Source: Conexibacter woesei DSM 14684 (GTDB lineage: Bacteria > Actinomycetota > Thermoleophilia > Solirubrobacterales > Solirubrobacteraceae). From it: a DNA stretch of 64,000 bases. Shown one piece after another: positions 50,757-58,617 of the stretch. The notes under the pieces were generated by a model that saw nothing but the letters and a program-made list of their open reading frames with translations, did not search any database and had not been told where the DNA came from. Positions within the stretch are counted from its first letter, which is position 1; each line of letters opens with the position of its first letter. A program made the position numbers and the translations under genes. Where the stretch lies: NCBI RefSeq assembly GCF_000025265.1, contig NC_013739.1, positions 5,752,001 through 5,816,000 of the forward strand, in the 5' to 3' direction.

Positions 50757-53648
50757 ATGGCACATCTCTCGCAGACCCCCCCGACCACCACGATCGACGC
50801 ACCATCCGGTGAAGCGCTGCGCATCTCTCGTCGCTTCACGACAGCCGGAGTGCATCCGTTCGACGCGGTCGAGTGGGAGCTGCGCGATGCCCGCATCGGC
50901 CACGGCGACAAGGTCTCGTTCGAGCAGCGCGACGTCGAGTTCCCGAAGGCGTGGTCGCAGAACGCGACGAACATCGTCTCGCAGAAGTACTTCCGCGGCC
51001 AGCTGAACACCGCCGCCCGTGAGCGCTCGGTCAGACAGATGATCGGCCGCGTCGCCGGCACGATCGCCACCTGGGGCCGTCAGCGCGGCTACTTCGCCAC
51101 GCGCGAGGACGGCGACGTCTTCGAGGCCGAGCTGACCCACATCCTGCTCCACCAGCTGGCCGCGTTCAACTCGCCGGTCTGGTTCAACGTCGGCTTCGAG
51201 GAGCAGCCGCAGTGCTCCGCCTGCTTCATCCTCTCCGTCGAGGACACGATGGAGTCGATCCTCGGCTGGAACACCAAGGAAGGGAACATCTTCCGCGGCG
51301 GCTCCGGCTCGGGCATCAACCTCTCCAACATCCGCGGGTCGATGGAGCCCCTGAGAAAGGGCGGCACCGCTTCCGGCCCCGTCTCCTTCATGCGCGGCGC
51401 CGACTCGTGGGCCGGCACGATCAAGTCGGGCGGCAAGACCCGCCGCGCCGCGAAGATGGTCGTCCTCGACGTCGACCACCCGGACGTGCAGGAGTTCATC
51501 TGGTGCAAGGCCAAGGAGGAGGACAAGGCCGAGGCGCTGCGCAACGCGGGCTTCGACATGTCGATCGACGGTGACGGCTTCACCTCGATCCAGTACCAGA
51601 ACGCGAACAACTCGGTGCGCGTCTCGGACGCGTTCATGCAGGCGGTCGAGAAGGGCGAGGACTGGGACCTGATCGCCCGCACCGACGGCAGCGCGGTCAA
51701 GACGGTCGACGCGCGCGAGCTGATGCGCGAGATCGCCGAGGCCGCCTGGCGCTGCGCCGATCCGGGCGTCCAGTACGACACGACGATCAACCAGTGGCAC
51801 ACGAGCCCGAACTCGGGCCGCATCAACGCGTCGAACCCGTGCTCGGAGTACATGCACGTCGACGACTCGGCCTGCAACCTCGCGTCGCTGAACCTGATGA
51901 AGTTCCGCCGTCCGGACGGCACGTTCGACGTCGCCAACTTCGAGCACGCCGTCGACGTCGTCTTCCTCGCGCAGGAGATCGTCGTCGGCGCGTCGAGCTA
52001 CCCGACCGAGGGCATCGCGAAGAACGCCAACGCGTTCCGCCAGCTCGGCCTCGGCTACGCCAACCTCGGCGCCTACCTGATGTCGAACGGCATGCCGTAC
52101 GACTCCGACGCCGGCCGCGGCACGGCCGCCGCGATCACCGCGCTGATGACCGGCCGCGCCTACCAGCGTTCCGCCGAGATCGCCGGCGCGGTCGGCACGT
52201 TCGAGCGCTACGCGGAGAACCGCGAGCCGCACAACGCGGTGATGCGGATGCACCGCGACGCCTCGTACGCGATCCCGAACGCCTCCTGCGACGACGACGG
52301 CCTGCTGACGGCCTCGCGCCGCGTCTGGGACGACGCCGTCGAGCTCGGCGAGAAGAACGGCTATCGCAACGCGCAGGCGACGGTGCTCGCGCCGACCGGC
52401 ACGATCTCGTTCCTGATGGACTGCGACACGACCGGCGTCGAGCCGGACTTCTCGCTCGTCAAGTTCAAGGAGCTCGTCGGCGGCGGTCAGATGACGATCG
52501 TCAACCGCACCGTCCCGCTCGCGCTGCAGACGCTCGGCTACTCCGACGAGCAGGTCGAGCAGATCGAGTCGCACATCAACGACGCGAGCACGATCGTCGG
52601 TGCGCCCGGCCTCGCGGCCGAGCACCTGCCCGTCTTCGACGTGGCGGTCGGCGAGCGCGCGATCTCGCACATGGGCCACATCAAGATGATGGGCGCGGTG
52701 CAGCCGTTCATCTCCGGCGCGATCTCCAAGACGGTCAACCTGCCGCAGACGGCGACCGTCGAGGACATCGCCGACGCGTACCTGCAGGCGTGGCGCCTCG
52801 GCGTCAAGGCGCTGGCGATCTACCGCGACGGCTCCAAGACCGCGCAGGCGCTGCGGACCGACGCCCAGCAGGGCGAGGGCGCCAAGAGCGGCGGCTTCAC
52901 GCAGGAGGACGTCGACAAGGCGGTCGCCGAGGCGATCGCGACGGCGACCGCCGAGACGAAGCCGGCGCCCGCGCGCAGGCGGATGCCGCGTGAGCGGCAG
53001 TCGCTGACGCACAAGTTCTCGCTCGGCGGACACGAGGGCTACATCACGGCCGGCCTCTACGAGGACGGATCGGTCGGTGAGATCTTCCTGACCGATATCG
53101 GCAAGGAGGGCTCGACCCTCCGCGGGATGATGAACTCGTTCGCGACGATGGTCTCGATCGCGCTGCAGTACGGCGTGCCGCTGGAGACGCTCGTGCGCAA
53201 GTTCAGCTACATGCGCTTCGAGCCCGAAGGCATGACGATGAACCCCGAGATCCCGTTCGCGAAGTCGATGCCGGACTACATCATGCGCTGGCTCGCCTCC
53301 CGCTTCCTCGACGAGGACGTGCAGGAGGACCTCGGGATCCTCACGCCGGCGGTGCGCGCCCGCAAGACCGCGCAGGACACGGCGATGTCGCTCAACGGCG
53401 ACACCGCCGGCCCCTCCAACGGCGTCACCAGACACGCGGCGCCGGCCGCGCCCGCCGCCCCGACCGCCGGCGGCGGCACCGTCCAGCCGGCCGCGGCGGC
53501 GTTCACCGACGCGCCGCCGGTCGTCCCCGCGCGCATGAGCGTCGGGCTCGACCTCGGCCCCGCGTGCGAGCAGTGCGGCGGCATGATGCAGCGGACGGGC
53601 TCGTGCTACACGTGCTCGTCGTGCGGCAACAACACCGGCTGCGGCTGA
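50757..53648 (+). CDS. nrdJ: AdoCbl-dependent class II ribonucleotide reductase
   Basis: 963 residues from ATG at 50757, with AAGGAG upstream. Landmarks: WFNVGFEEQPQCSACFILSV (first redox Cys), GRINASNPCSEYMHVDDSAC (active-site loop), APTGTISFLMDCDTTGVEPD and a C-terminal zinc-ribbon-like tail CEQCGG...CYTCSSCGNNTGCG. The enzyme makes deoxyribonucleotides from ribonucleotides using adenosylcobalamin and needs no oxygen. A flexible Ala/Pro-rich linker (about 885-925) joins the core to the cysteine tail. It is monocistronic and ends at a strong terminator. Confidence 0.97.
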   Translation: MAHLSQTPPTTTIDAPSGEALRISRRFTTAGVHPFDAVEWELRDARIGHGDKVSFEQRDVEFPKAWSQNATNIVSQKYFRGQLNTAARERSVRQMIGRVAGTIATWGRQRGYFATREDGDVFEAELTHILLHQLAAFNSPVWFNVGFEEQPQCSACFILSVEDTMESILGWNTKEGNIFRGGSGSGINLSNIRGSMEPLRKGGTASGPVSFMRGADSWAGTIKSGGKTRRAAKMVVLDVDHPDVQEFIWCKAKEEDKAEALRNAGFDMSIDGDGFTSIQYQNANNSVRVSDAFMQAVEKGEDWDLIARTDGSAVKTVDARELMREIAEAAWRCADPGVQYDTTINQWHTSPNSGRINASNPCSEYMHVDDSACNLASLNLMKFRRPDGTFDVANFEHAVDVVFLAQEIVVGASSYPTEGIAKNANAFRQLGLGYANLGAYLMSNGMPYDSDAGRGTAAAITALMTGRAYQRSAEIAGAVGTFERYAENREPHNAVMRMHRDASYAIPNASCDDDGLLTASRRVWDDAVELGEKNGYRNAQATVLAPTGTISFLMDCDTTGVEPDFSLVKFKELVGGGQMTIVNRTVPLALQTLGYSDEQVEQIESHINDASTIVGAPGLAAEHLPVFDVAVGERAISHMGHIKMMGAVQPFISGAISKTVNLPQTATVEDIADAYLQAWRLGVKALAIYRDGSKTAQALRTDAQQGEGAKSGGFTQEDVDKAVAEAIATATAETKPAPARRRMPRERQSLTHKFSLGGHEGYITAGLYEDGSVGEIFLTDIGKEGSTLRGMMNSFATMVSIALQYGVPLETLVRKFSYMRFEPEGMTMNPEIPFAKSMPDYIMRWLASRFLDEDVQEDLGILTPAVRARKTAQDTAMSLNGDTAGPSNGVTRHAAPAAPAAPTAGGGTVQPAAAAFTDAPPVVPARMSVGLDLGPACEQCGGMMQRTGSCYTCSSCGNNTGCG

Positions 53649-53720
53649 TCGGCGGCCCGCGCGAGAGGTCGCGGCGGCGCTACCCGCGCCGCGATGACGC
53701 GCGACGCGTGACCACTTGAC

Positions 53721-53750
53721 CAGAACGCCCCGGCCCGCCGGGGCGTTCTG
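53721..53750 (+). terminator. 13-bp hairpin after nrdJ
   Basis: CAGAACGCCCCGG-CCCG-CCGGGGCGTTCTG is perfectly self-complementary, 72 nt after the nrdJ stop. The rest of 53649-53854 contains no gene. Confidence 0.8.
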
Positions 53751-53854
53751 CGTCTCGGGTGATTCTCAGCCGGCTGCGACGGTGCGCCCAGGCGCGTCGC
53801 GTTCACTGGTCCTCATCCCCTCCGCGGACCCGTTCCGCAGAAAGCGAGGCCAGC

Positions 53855-54115
53855 ATGCGCCCACCCAAGACCCTCCTCGCCGCGCTCGCGGCCGGCACGC
53901 TGCTCGTCGGCGGCGGCACGGCGATCGCGGCGACCGGCGATTCCGGCTCCTCGACACCGAGAAGCGGCACCCAGCAGCAGGCGCCGAGAGGCCAAGCCGC
54001 GCCGAGAGACGGAAGAAGCGGCGACCCCTGCCCGAAGGGCACCGCCCCGCGCAGATCGAGCGGGTCGAGCGGCTCCTCCAGCGACGGCGCGGCCTACTCG
54101 GGCGCGACGACGTAG
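53855..54115 (+). CDS. Small secreted Ser/Gly/Arg-rich protein
   Basis: 86 residues from ATG at 53855. A clear signal peptide (MRPPKTLLAALAAGTLLVGG, cleavage near AIAAT) leads to a disordered mature part rich in Ser, Gly, Gln and Arg, with a single Cys (DPCPKG). Five of its seven arginines are encoded by AGA, in sharp contrast to the CGC/CGT use in most neighbours. The function is unknown. Confidence 0.7.
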   Translation: MRPPKTLLAALAAGTLLVGGGTAIAATGDSGSSTPRSGTQQQAPRGQAAPRDGRSGDPCPKGTAPRRSSGSSGSSSDGAAYSGATT

Positions 54116-54125
54116 CGACGCCGGG

Positions 54126-54174
54126 GAGGAGTGTCGGATCGACCACCGTTAGCGTGGCCGATCCGGCACTCCTC
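54126..54174. terminator. Large imperfect hairpin between convergent genes
   Basis: GAGGAGTG-T-CGGATCG-A-CCAC pairs with GTGG-C-CGATCCG-G-CACTCCTC around CGTTAGC. The two T-G and A-C positions are the only breaks in a 21-position stem. It separates the small secreted protein gene from the convergent ANTAR gene. Confidence 0.7.
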
Positions 54175-54210
54175 GTGCGGAGCGGGACGGGCGGCTCGCG
54201 GCGCGGCGGG

Positions 54211-54795
54211 CTACGGCAGGTCGAGCTCGCCGTCGGCGACGTCGCGCGCGACGTCCACGACGCGGCGGCGGGCGGCACGGGCGTGCGTGCGCAGGCGCTC
54301 GAACGCGGCCGCCTGGTCGACGTCGTGCCGCTCCATCAGGATCCCCTTCGCGCGCTCGATCACGGCACGCCGCTCGAGCGCGCCCTCCAGCTGGTCGACC
54401 TTCGTCTCCAGCCGCGTCAGCTCGGCGTGGCGCCGCAGCGCCAGCTCGATCGCGCTCTGGATCGCATCCGGCGTCGCCGGCTGCGTGTACGCAGCGATGC
54501 CGCGATCGGCAGCGCGGGCGACGAAGTCCGGGTCGTCTCTCAGCGTCAGCGCGACGACAGGCCCGCTGGCAGAGGCGCCGAGCTCCTCGATCAGCGCGAG
54601 CGCGTGGTCGTCGTCCTCGTGCAGGACGACGATCGAGACGTCGGGGTCGTCGCTGAGGACCTTCTCCGCCACTTCCGCGACGCTGATCGCGTACGCCGTG
54701 ACGCGATGGCCCAGCTCGCGCAACAGGGCGCCCAGCCGCTCGAGCGCCTCGTGATCCTCGTCGGCGGCGAGAATGCTGAGTCCGTCGGTCGTCAT
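54211..54795 (-). CDS. ANTAR-domain regulator with degenerate receiver
   Basis: 194 residues from ATG at 54795, with GGGGGG upstream. The N-terminal receiver-like domain begins LSILAADEDHEALERL, but the acceptor position reads VSIVVLHEDDDH (His/Glu instead of Asp) and the KP lysine is replaced (AAYTQPATPD). A coiled coil (ELTRLETKVDQLEGALERR) leads to an ANTAR domain (AVIERAKGILMERHDVDQAA, then AFERLRTHARAARRRVVDVA). ANTAR domains bind paired RNA stem-loops and prevent termination. It diverges from the SigB-type sigma factor. Confidence 0.9.
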   Translation of the reverse strand: MTTDGLSILAADEDHEALERLGALLRELGHRVTAYAISVAEVAEKVLSDDPDVSIVVLHEDDDHALALIEELGASASGPVVALTLRDDPDFVARAADRGIAAYTQPATPDAIQSAIELALRRHAELTRLETKVDQLEGALERRAVIERAKGILMERHDVDQAAAFERLRTHARAARRRVVDVARDVADGELDLP

Positions 54796-54820
54796 TCGCC
54801 CCCCGCAGCGTTGCGACTGC

Positions 54821-54844
54821 CGCTACTCTTTACGTTCATATACC
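54821..54844. promoter_or_regulatory. AT-rich divergent promoter between ANTAR and sigma genes
   Basis: CGCTACTCTTTACGTTCATATACC is the only AT-rich segment in the 56-base gap. TATACC lies 7 nt before the GTG proposed for the sigma gene; the reverse strand reads GGTATATGAACG. Both genes may share this control region. Confidence 0.4.
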
Positions 54845-54851
54845 GGCGAAG

Positions 54852-55682
54852 GTGGTCGGGTTCACCGCAGCGCCCCAGACCCCCGGCGCTCAGAGCAGCA
54901 GCCGGAGGGCACGCGCAACGGTGGTTTGCAATGACGAAGAACGAGGGCGCAACCTTGTGCATGGGCGCCCGGCAGACTATCCGCGCAGCGGACACGACGC
55001 GCGAAAGGCGATGGTCGAGCAGCACCTCGGGCTCGCCCACCACCTCGCCCGCCGCTACAGCGATCGCGGCGAGCCGCTCGACGACCTCGTCCAGGTCGCC
55101 TCGCTCGGCCTGCTGAAAGCGGTCGACCGCTTCGACCCCGCGCGGGGCGTCAGCTTCGCCTCCTACGCCGTGCCGACGATCCTCGGCGAGCTGCGGCGGC
55201 ACTTCCGCGACCGCGGCTGGGCGATCCACGTCCCGCGCGACCTCAAGGAGGCGGCGCTGCGCGTCGAGAGCGCGCTCGCCGGCCACGCCGGCAGATCGCC
55301 GACGCCCTCCCAGCTGGGGAAGGAGACCGGCCTCGACGTCGAGGCGGTGCTCGAGGCGCTGGAGGTCGCGGGCGCGCACCGCGCGCTGTCGCTCGACGCG
55401 CCGGCCGGCAACGAGGAGGAGGGCACGACGGCGACGCTCGTCGACAGGCTCGGCCGCGACGACGACGAGCTCGACCGGGCGGGCGACCGCGCGACGATCG
55501 AGCGGCTGGCGAGCGTGCTCGAACCGCGCGAGCGGGAGATCCTGCGGCTGCGCTTCGTCGAGGACATGACGCAGTCCGAGATCGGCGCCCGCGTCGGCGT
55601 CTCGCAGATGCACGTCTCGCGCCTTATCCGCACCGCGCTGACGCGGATGCGCCTCGCTTCGCAGACCAGCCGACCTCTTTAG
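54852..55682 (+). CDS. SigB/SigF-family alternative sigma factor
   Basis: 276 residues from GTG at 54852; GTG at 54921, with GGAGG 12 nt upstream, would give 253. Region 2 shows LGLAHHLARRYSDRGEPLDD and LVQVASLGLLKAVDRFDPARG, then FASYAVPTILGELRRHFRD, exact hallmarks of the SigB/SigF group. Region 3 and region 4 follow (EPREREILRLRFVEDMTQSE, IGARVGVSQMHVSRLIR). Such factors direct general-stress or developmental regulons and are normally held by anti-sigma factors; none is adjacent here. Confidence 0.94.
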   Translation: MVGFTAAPQTPGAQSSSRRARATVVCNDEERGRNLVHGRPADYPRSGHDARKAMVEQHLGLAHHLARRYSDRGEPLDDLVQVASLGLLKAVDRFDPARGVSFASYAVPTILGELRRHFRDRGWAIHVPRDLKEAALRVESALAGHAGRSPTPSQLGKETGLDVEAVLEALEVAGAHRALSLDAPAGNEEEGTTATLVDRLGRDDDELDRAGDRATIERLASVLEPREREILRLRFVEDMTQSEIGARVGVSQMHVSRLIRTALTRMRLASQTSRPL

Positions 55683-55737
55683 CGACGATTCATGTCACAT
55701 TGAGCACATATTGCGCGTGGGGGGCGAAGATCGTCCC

Positions 55738-55836
55738 ATGGAAGACACCGCCATCACCATCGTCGCGGCGCTCGTCGTGACGCTCGTGGCCATGACGTAC
55801 GCCCTGATGATCTGGGCGTCGGCGCACCGCTCCTGA
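55738..55836 (+). CDS. 32-residue single-helix membrane peptide
   Basis: ATG at 55738, stop at 55834-55836. GGGGGGCGAAG precedes the start by 9 nt. After MEDTA the peptide is one hydrophobic helix (ITIVAALVVTLVAMTYALMI) ending WASAHRS. Such short membrane peptides can be regulators or stabilising subunits of larger complexes. The partner is unknown. It lies between the sigma factor and msrB on the same strand. Confidence 0.55.
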   Translation: MEDTAITIVAALVVTLVAMTYALMIWASAHRS

Positions 55837-55896
55837 GCGTCCCGGCGCCCGCCGCTATCTTCGACTGCACCACGACATCGGAAGGATGGTGCAGCG

Positions 55897-56292
55897 ATGG
55901 CGAGCAAGGTGACCAAGAGCGACGCCGAGTGGCGCGAGCAGCTCACGCCCGAGCAGTACGCCGTGCTGCGCGAGAAGGGCACGGAGCGACCGTTCACCGG
56001 TGAGTACGTGAACGAGAGAACCCCGGGCGTCTATCGCTGTGCCGGCTGCGGCGCGGAGCTGTTCGCCTCCGACACGAAGTTCGACTCCGGCTCGGGCTGG
56101 CCGAGCTTCACCGCGCCCGCCGAGGACGACGCGGTCGCGACCGAGCGCGACACGAGCCACTTCATGGTGCGCAACGAGGTCCTCTGCAGCAGCTGCGGCG
56201 GCCACCTCGGCCACGTCTTCGACGACGGCCCCGCGCCGACCGGCATGCGCTACTGCATCAACTCGGCCGCGATCGACCTCGACGCCAGATAG
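55897..56292 (+). CDS. msrB: Peptide methionine-R-sulfoxide reductase
   Basis: 131 residues from ATG at 55897, with GGAAGGATGG upstream. The zinc-binding pairs are in [11 protein letters not shown] and [17 protein letters not shown]; the catalytic cysteine is in [13 protein letters not shown], and [10 protein letters not shown] is the substrate loop. It repairs oxidised methionine in proteins using thioredoxin. The tail stops directly after the catalytic domain and a strong terminator follows. Confidence 0.96.
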   Translation: MASKVTKSDAEWREQLTPEQYAVLREKGTERPFTGEYVNERTPGVYRCAGCGAELFASDTKFDSGSGWPSFTAPAEDDAVATERDTSHFMVRNEVLCSSCGGHLGHVFDDGPAPTGMRYCINSAAIDLDAR

Positions 56293-56310
56293 CTCCGCCC
56301 GCACCACCGA

Positions 56311-56342
56311 GGCGGCCCCGACGAGAGGGCCGCCTTCTTCTT
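56311..56342 (+). terminator. Intrinsic terminator after msrB
   Basis: GGCGGCCC (56311-56318) and GGGCCGCC (56327-56334) form a perfect stem with an 8-nt loop, followed by TTCTTCTT. Confidence 0.85.
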
Positions 56343-56351
56343 GCTAGAATG

Positions 56352-56379
56352 GTTAGCAACGCTAACTAGCCTCGCTAAC
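56352..56379. promoter_or_regulatory. Tandem MarR-type operators
   Basis: GTTAGC-AAC-GCTAAC (56352-56366) is a perfect palindrome. The next 15 bases repeat the pattern as ACTAGC-CTC-GCTAAC (to 56379), ending 8 nt before the marR start. A TAGAAT box lies just upstream at 56345-56350. Binding of MarR dimers here would repress the marR-MFS operon (inference). Confidence 0.7.
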
Positions 56380-56387
56380 GACCCGCG

Positions 56388-56861
56388 ATGGCAACGTCTG
56401 AGACCCCACGAATCCCTTCGCCGACATCCACTCCCGAGCTCGCCACGCGACTGCGCATGGCGGTGACGCGCATGGCACGCCGCCTGCGCCAGGAGTCAGG
56501 GGTCGGACCGGAGATCTCACCGACGCTCGCGGCCGCGCTCGCGTCGATCGAGCGCGACGGGCCGCTGACGCCGAGCGCGCTGGCGGAGGCGGAGCGCATC
56601 CAGCGGCCGACCGCCACGCGGATCGTCGCCAAGCTCGAGGAGCGCGGTCTCGTCTCGCGCGCGTCGGACCCCGACGATGGGCGCGTCTCGCTCGTCACGG
56701 TGACGCGCGAGGGCCGCACGCTGCTGAAGCGGATCCGCTCGCGCAAGAACGAGTACCTGGCGAAGCGGCTGCGGACGCTGGAGCCGGAGGAGCTGACGAC
56801 GCTGGCGAACGCGGCCGAGATTCTCGAACGGCTGCTGCACGAGCGCCCGGCGGCACGGTGA
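56388..56861 (+). CDS. MarR-family repressor of the adjacent exporter
   Basis: 157 residues. The winged helix is at about 45-115: [20 protein letters not shown], then [20 protein letters not shown] and [13 protein letters not shown], the usual MarR DR-wing pattern. The ends are helical for dimerisation. The stop overlaps the MFS gene by GTGA. Tandem operators lie just upstream. Confidence 0.94.
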   Translation: MATSETPRIPSPTSTPELATRLRMAVTRMARRLRQESGVGPEISPTLAAALASIERDGPLTPSALAEAERIQRPTATRIVAKLEERGLVSRASDPDDGRVSLVTVTREGRTLLKRIRSRKNEYLAKRLRTLEPEELTTLANAAEILERLLHERPAAR

Positions 56862-58111
56862 GCGCCGCGCTCCACCGCTCCTTCAGCTCGCTCTCGATCC
56901 CCAACTACCGCCGCTACTTCAGCGGCCAGATCGTCTCGCTGAGCGGGACGTGGGTGCAGACGGTCGCGGAGACGTGGCTCGTCCTCAAGCTGACCAACAG
57001 CGGCGTCGCCGTCGGCTTCGCGGCCGCGCTGCAGTTCGCGCCGATGCTGCTCGGCGGAGCATGGGGCGGCCTGATCGCCGACCGGCTGCCGAAGCGCCAG
57101 CTGCTGGTCGCCACGCAGGTCGCGATGGCGATCCCGGCGCTGCTGCTGTTCGGGCTCACCGCCTCCGGCGCGATCACGCTGTGGATGCTGTTCGGCCTGA
57201 TCTTCCTGCGCGGCTGTGTCCTCGCGGTCGACAACCCCGCACGACAGGCGTTCCTGGTCGAGCTGGTCGGCCCCGACCGGCTGCTCAACGCAGTCAGCCT
57301 CAACAGCGCGCTCGTCAACTCCGCGCGCATCATCGGGCCGGCGTTCGCCGGCGTGCTGATCACGACCGTCGGCGTCGCGCCGTGCTTCGCCGTCAACGCG
57401 ATCTCGTTCCTGGCGATGATCGTCGCGCTGCGGGGGATGAACCGCTCCGCGCTCAGCACGCCCCCGGTCACGCCGCGCGCGCCGGGCCAGGTGCGCAGCG
57501 CGCTGCGCTACGTGAAGGCGACCCCGCAGCTGTGGATCCCGCTCGCGCTGACGGCGGTCGTCGGCACCTTCACGTTCAACTTCCAAGTGCTGCTGCCGCT
57601 GCTGGCCAGCTTCACCTTCCACGGCGACGCCGGCGTCTACGCGACGCTGACGACCGCGATGGGCGCCGGCGCGATCCTCGGCGCGATAGCGAACGGCTCA
57701 CGCGCCCGCGTGCGGCCCGCGATGCTCGTCGCCGCCTCGCTCGCGTTCGGCGCGCTGATGCTCGTGCTCTCCTCGGCGCCGACGATGGCGCTCGCGGCGG
57801 TCGCGCTGGTGCCGGTCGGCGCGGCGAGCGTCGCCTTCTCGGCGAGCGTCAACTCCGCCCTGCAGCTCGCCGTCGAGCCGGCGATGCGCGGCCGCGTGAT
57901 GGCGCTCTACTCGGTCGTCTTCCTCGGCTCGACGCCGATCGGCGCGCCGCTGATGGGCTGGCTGGCGAATACCGCCGGCCCGCGCACCGCGCTCGCGCTC
58001 GGCGGCCTCGTCGCGGTCGCTGCGGGCGTCGGCGCACGTGCCGCCTTCGCTCGCAACGACATCCCCGCGCGCGTCCCGATCGGCGCCGCCGCGGCCGTCG
58101 AGCGGGCCTAG
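56858..58111 (+). CDS. MFS exporter (MFS_3/EntS type)
   Basis: 417 residues from GTG at 56858. It begins with [22 protein letters not shown] (residues about 8-29), the usual start of the EntS/MFS_3 group. About twelve membrane segments follow, with the loop motif [14 protein letters not shown] after helix 2 and [20 protein letters not shown], both family hallmarks. It is likely to export a small molecule such as a siderophore or drug under control of the coupled MarR. Its stop overlaps the convergent cupin stop by 4 nt. Confidence 0.93.
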   Translation: MSAALHRSFSSLSIPNYRRYFSGQIVSLSGTWVQTVAETWLVLKLTNSGVAVGFAAALQFAPMLLGGAWGGLIADRLPKRQLLVATQVAMAIPALLLFGLTASGAITLWMLFGLIFLRGCVLAVDNPARQAFLVELVGPDRLLNAVSLNSALVNSARIIGPAFAGVLITTVGVAPCFAVNAISFLAMIVALRGMNRSALSTPPVTPRAPGQVRSALRYVKATPQLWIPLALTAVVGTFTFNFQVLLPLLASFTFHGDAGVYATLTTAMGAGAILGAIANGSRARVRPAMLVAASLAFGALMLVLSSAPTMALAAVALVPVGAASVAFSASVNSALQLAVEPAMRGRVMALYSVVFLGSTPIGAPLMGWLANTAGPRTALALGGLVAVAAGVGARAAFARNDIPARVPIGAAAAVERA

Positions 58112-58515
58112 TCCTCCGGCCACCAGCCCTGCAGGATCTCGCCGTCGCCCTCGTGCCGCTGCCCGAAGACGATCAGCTCGAGCCCGTCGGGGCCGCCCTC
58201 GAACGAGCGCGCGGCGCCGGGCGAGACGCGGATCGCGTCGAGCCGAGTCAGCTCGAACACCTCGTCCTCGACCTTCGCGCGGCCGCTGCCGCCCAGCACG
58301 ACGTAGACCTCCTCGGCCTCGTCGTGCCGATGCGCGAACGCCTGCCGTCTCCCCGCCTTGACGCGATGGAAGCCGACGCCCGTTCTCTCGGCGCCGAGGT
58401 CTCTGGTGGCGAAGCGCGACTCCTGGTGCGCGCCGAAGCCGTGCGCGGCGGCGCTGTCCTCGACGTCGCCGAGGTTGATGCGCGTATGGGCCGGTGTCGT
58501 CTCGGTTCGTTCCAT
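58108..58515 (-). CDS. Small single-domain cupin protein
   Basis: 135 residues from ATG at 58515, 7 nt after a TAGGCT box (58528-58523). Cupin motif 1 is [19 protein letters not shown] and motif 2 is [14 protein letters not shown]. The metal ligands would be two His and a Glu in motif 1; the usual His in motif 2 is not obvious (reads PGAARSF). It may bind a small ligand or act as an isomerase-like enzyme; the role is unknown. An upstream ATG at about 58587 would add 24 residues. Confidence 0.83.
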   Translation of the reverse strand: MERTETTPAHTRINLGDVEDSAAAHGFGAHQESRFATRDLGAERTGVGFHRVKAGRRQAFAHRHDEAEEVYVVLGGSGRAKVEDEVFELTRLDAIRVSPGAARSFEGGPDGLELIVFGQRHEGDGEILQGWWPED

Positions 58516-58617
58516 GCTCAGCAGCCTACGGAAGGTGTCCGGCGGCGTCTTGGAAGAACGCGACAGATGCTGGGCTTTACTCGTCATGTAGCCCCTCCTG
58601 CCAGAATCATCAAGCAG

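Noticed and set aside
50691-53435. Long minus-strand open frame opposite nrdJ
   Set aside because: Composition is that of a shadow frame (repetitive Arg, Val, Asp, His) and nrdJ is unmistakable on the plus strand.
56950-58617. Apparent 556-codon N-terminal extension of ftsH
   Set aside because: It is the out-of-frame shadow of the MFS and cupin genes; the normal FtsH start with its membrane segment follows ATG 58618.
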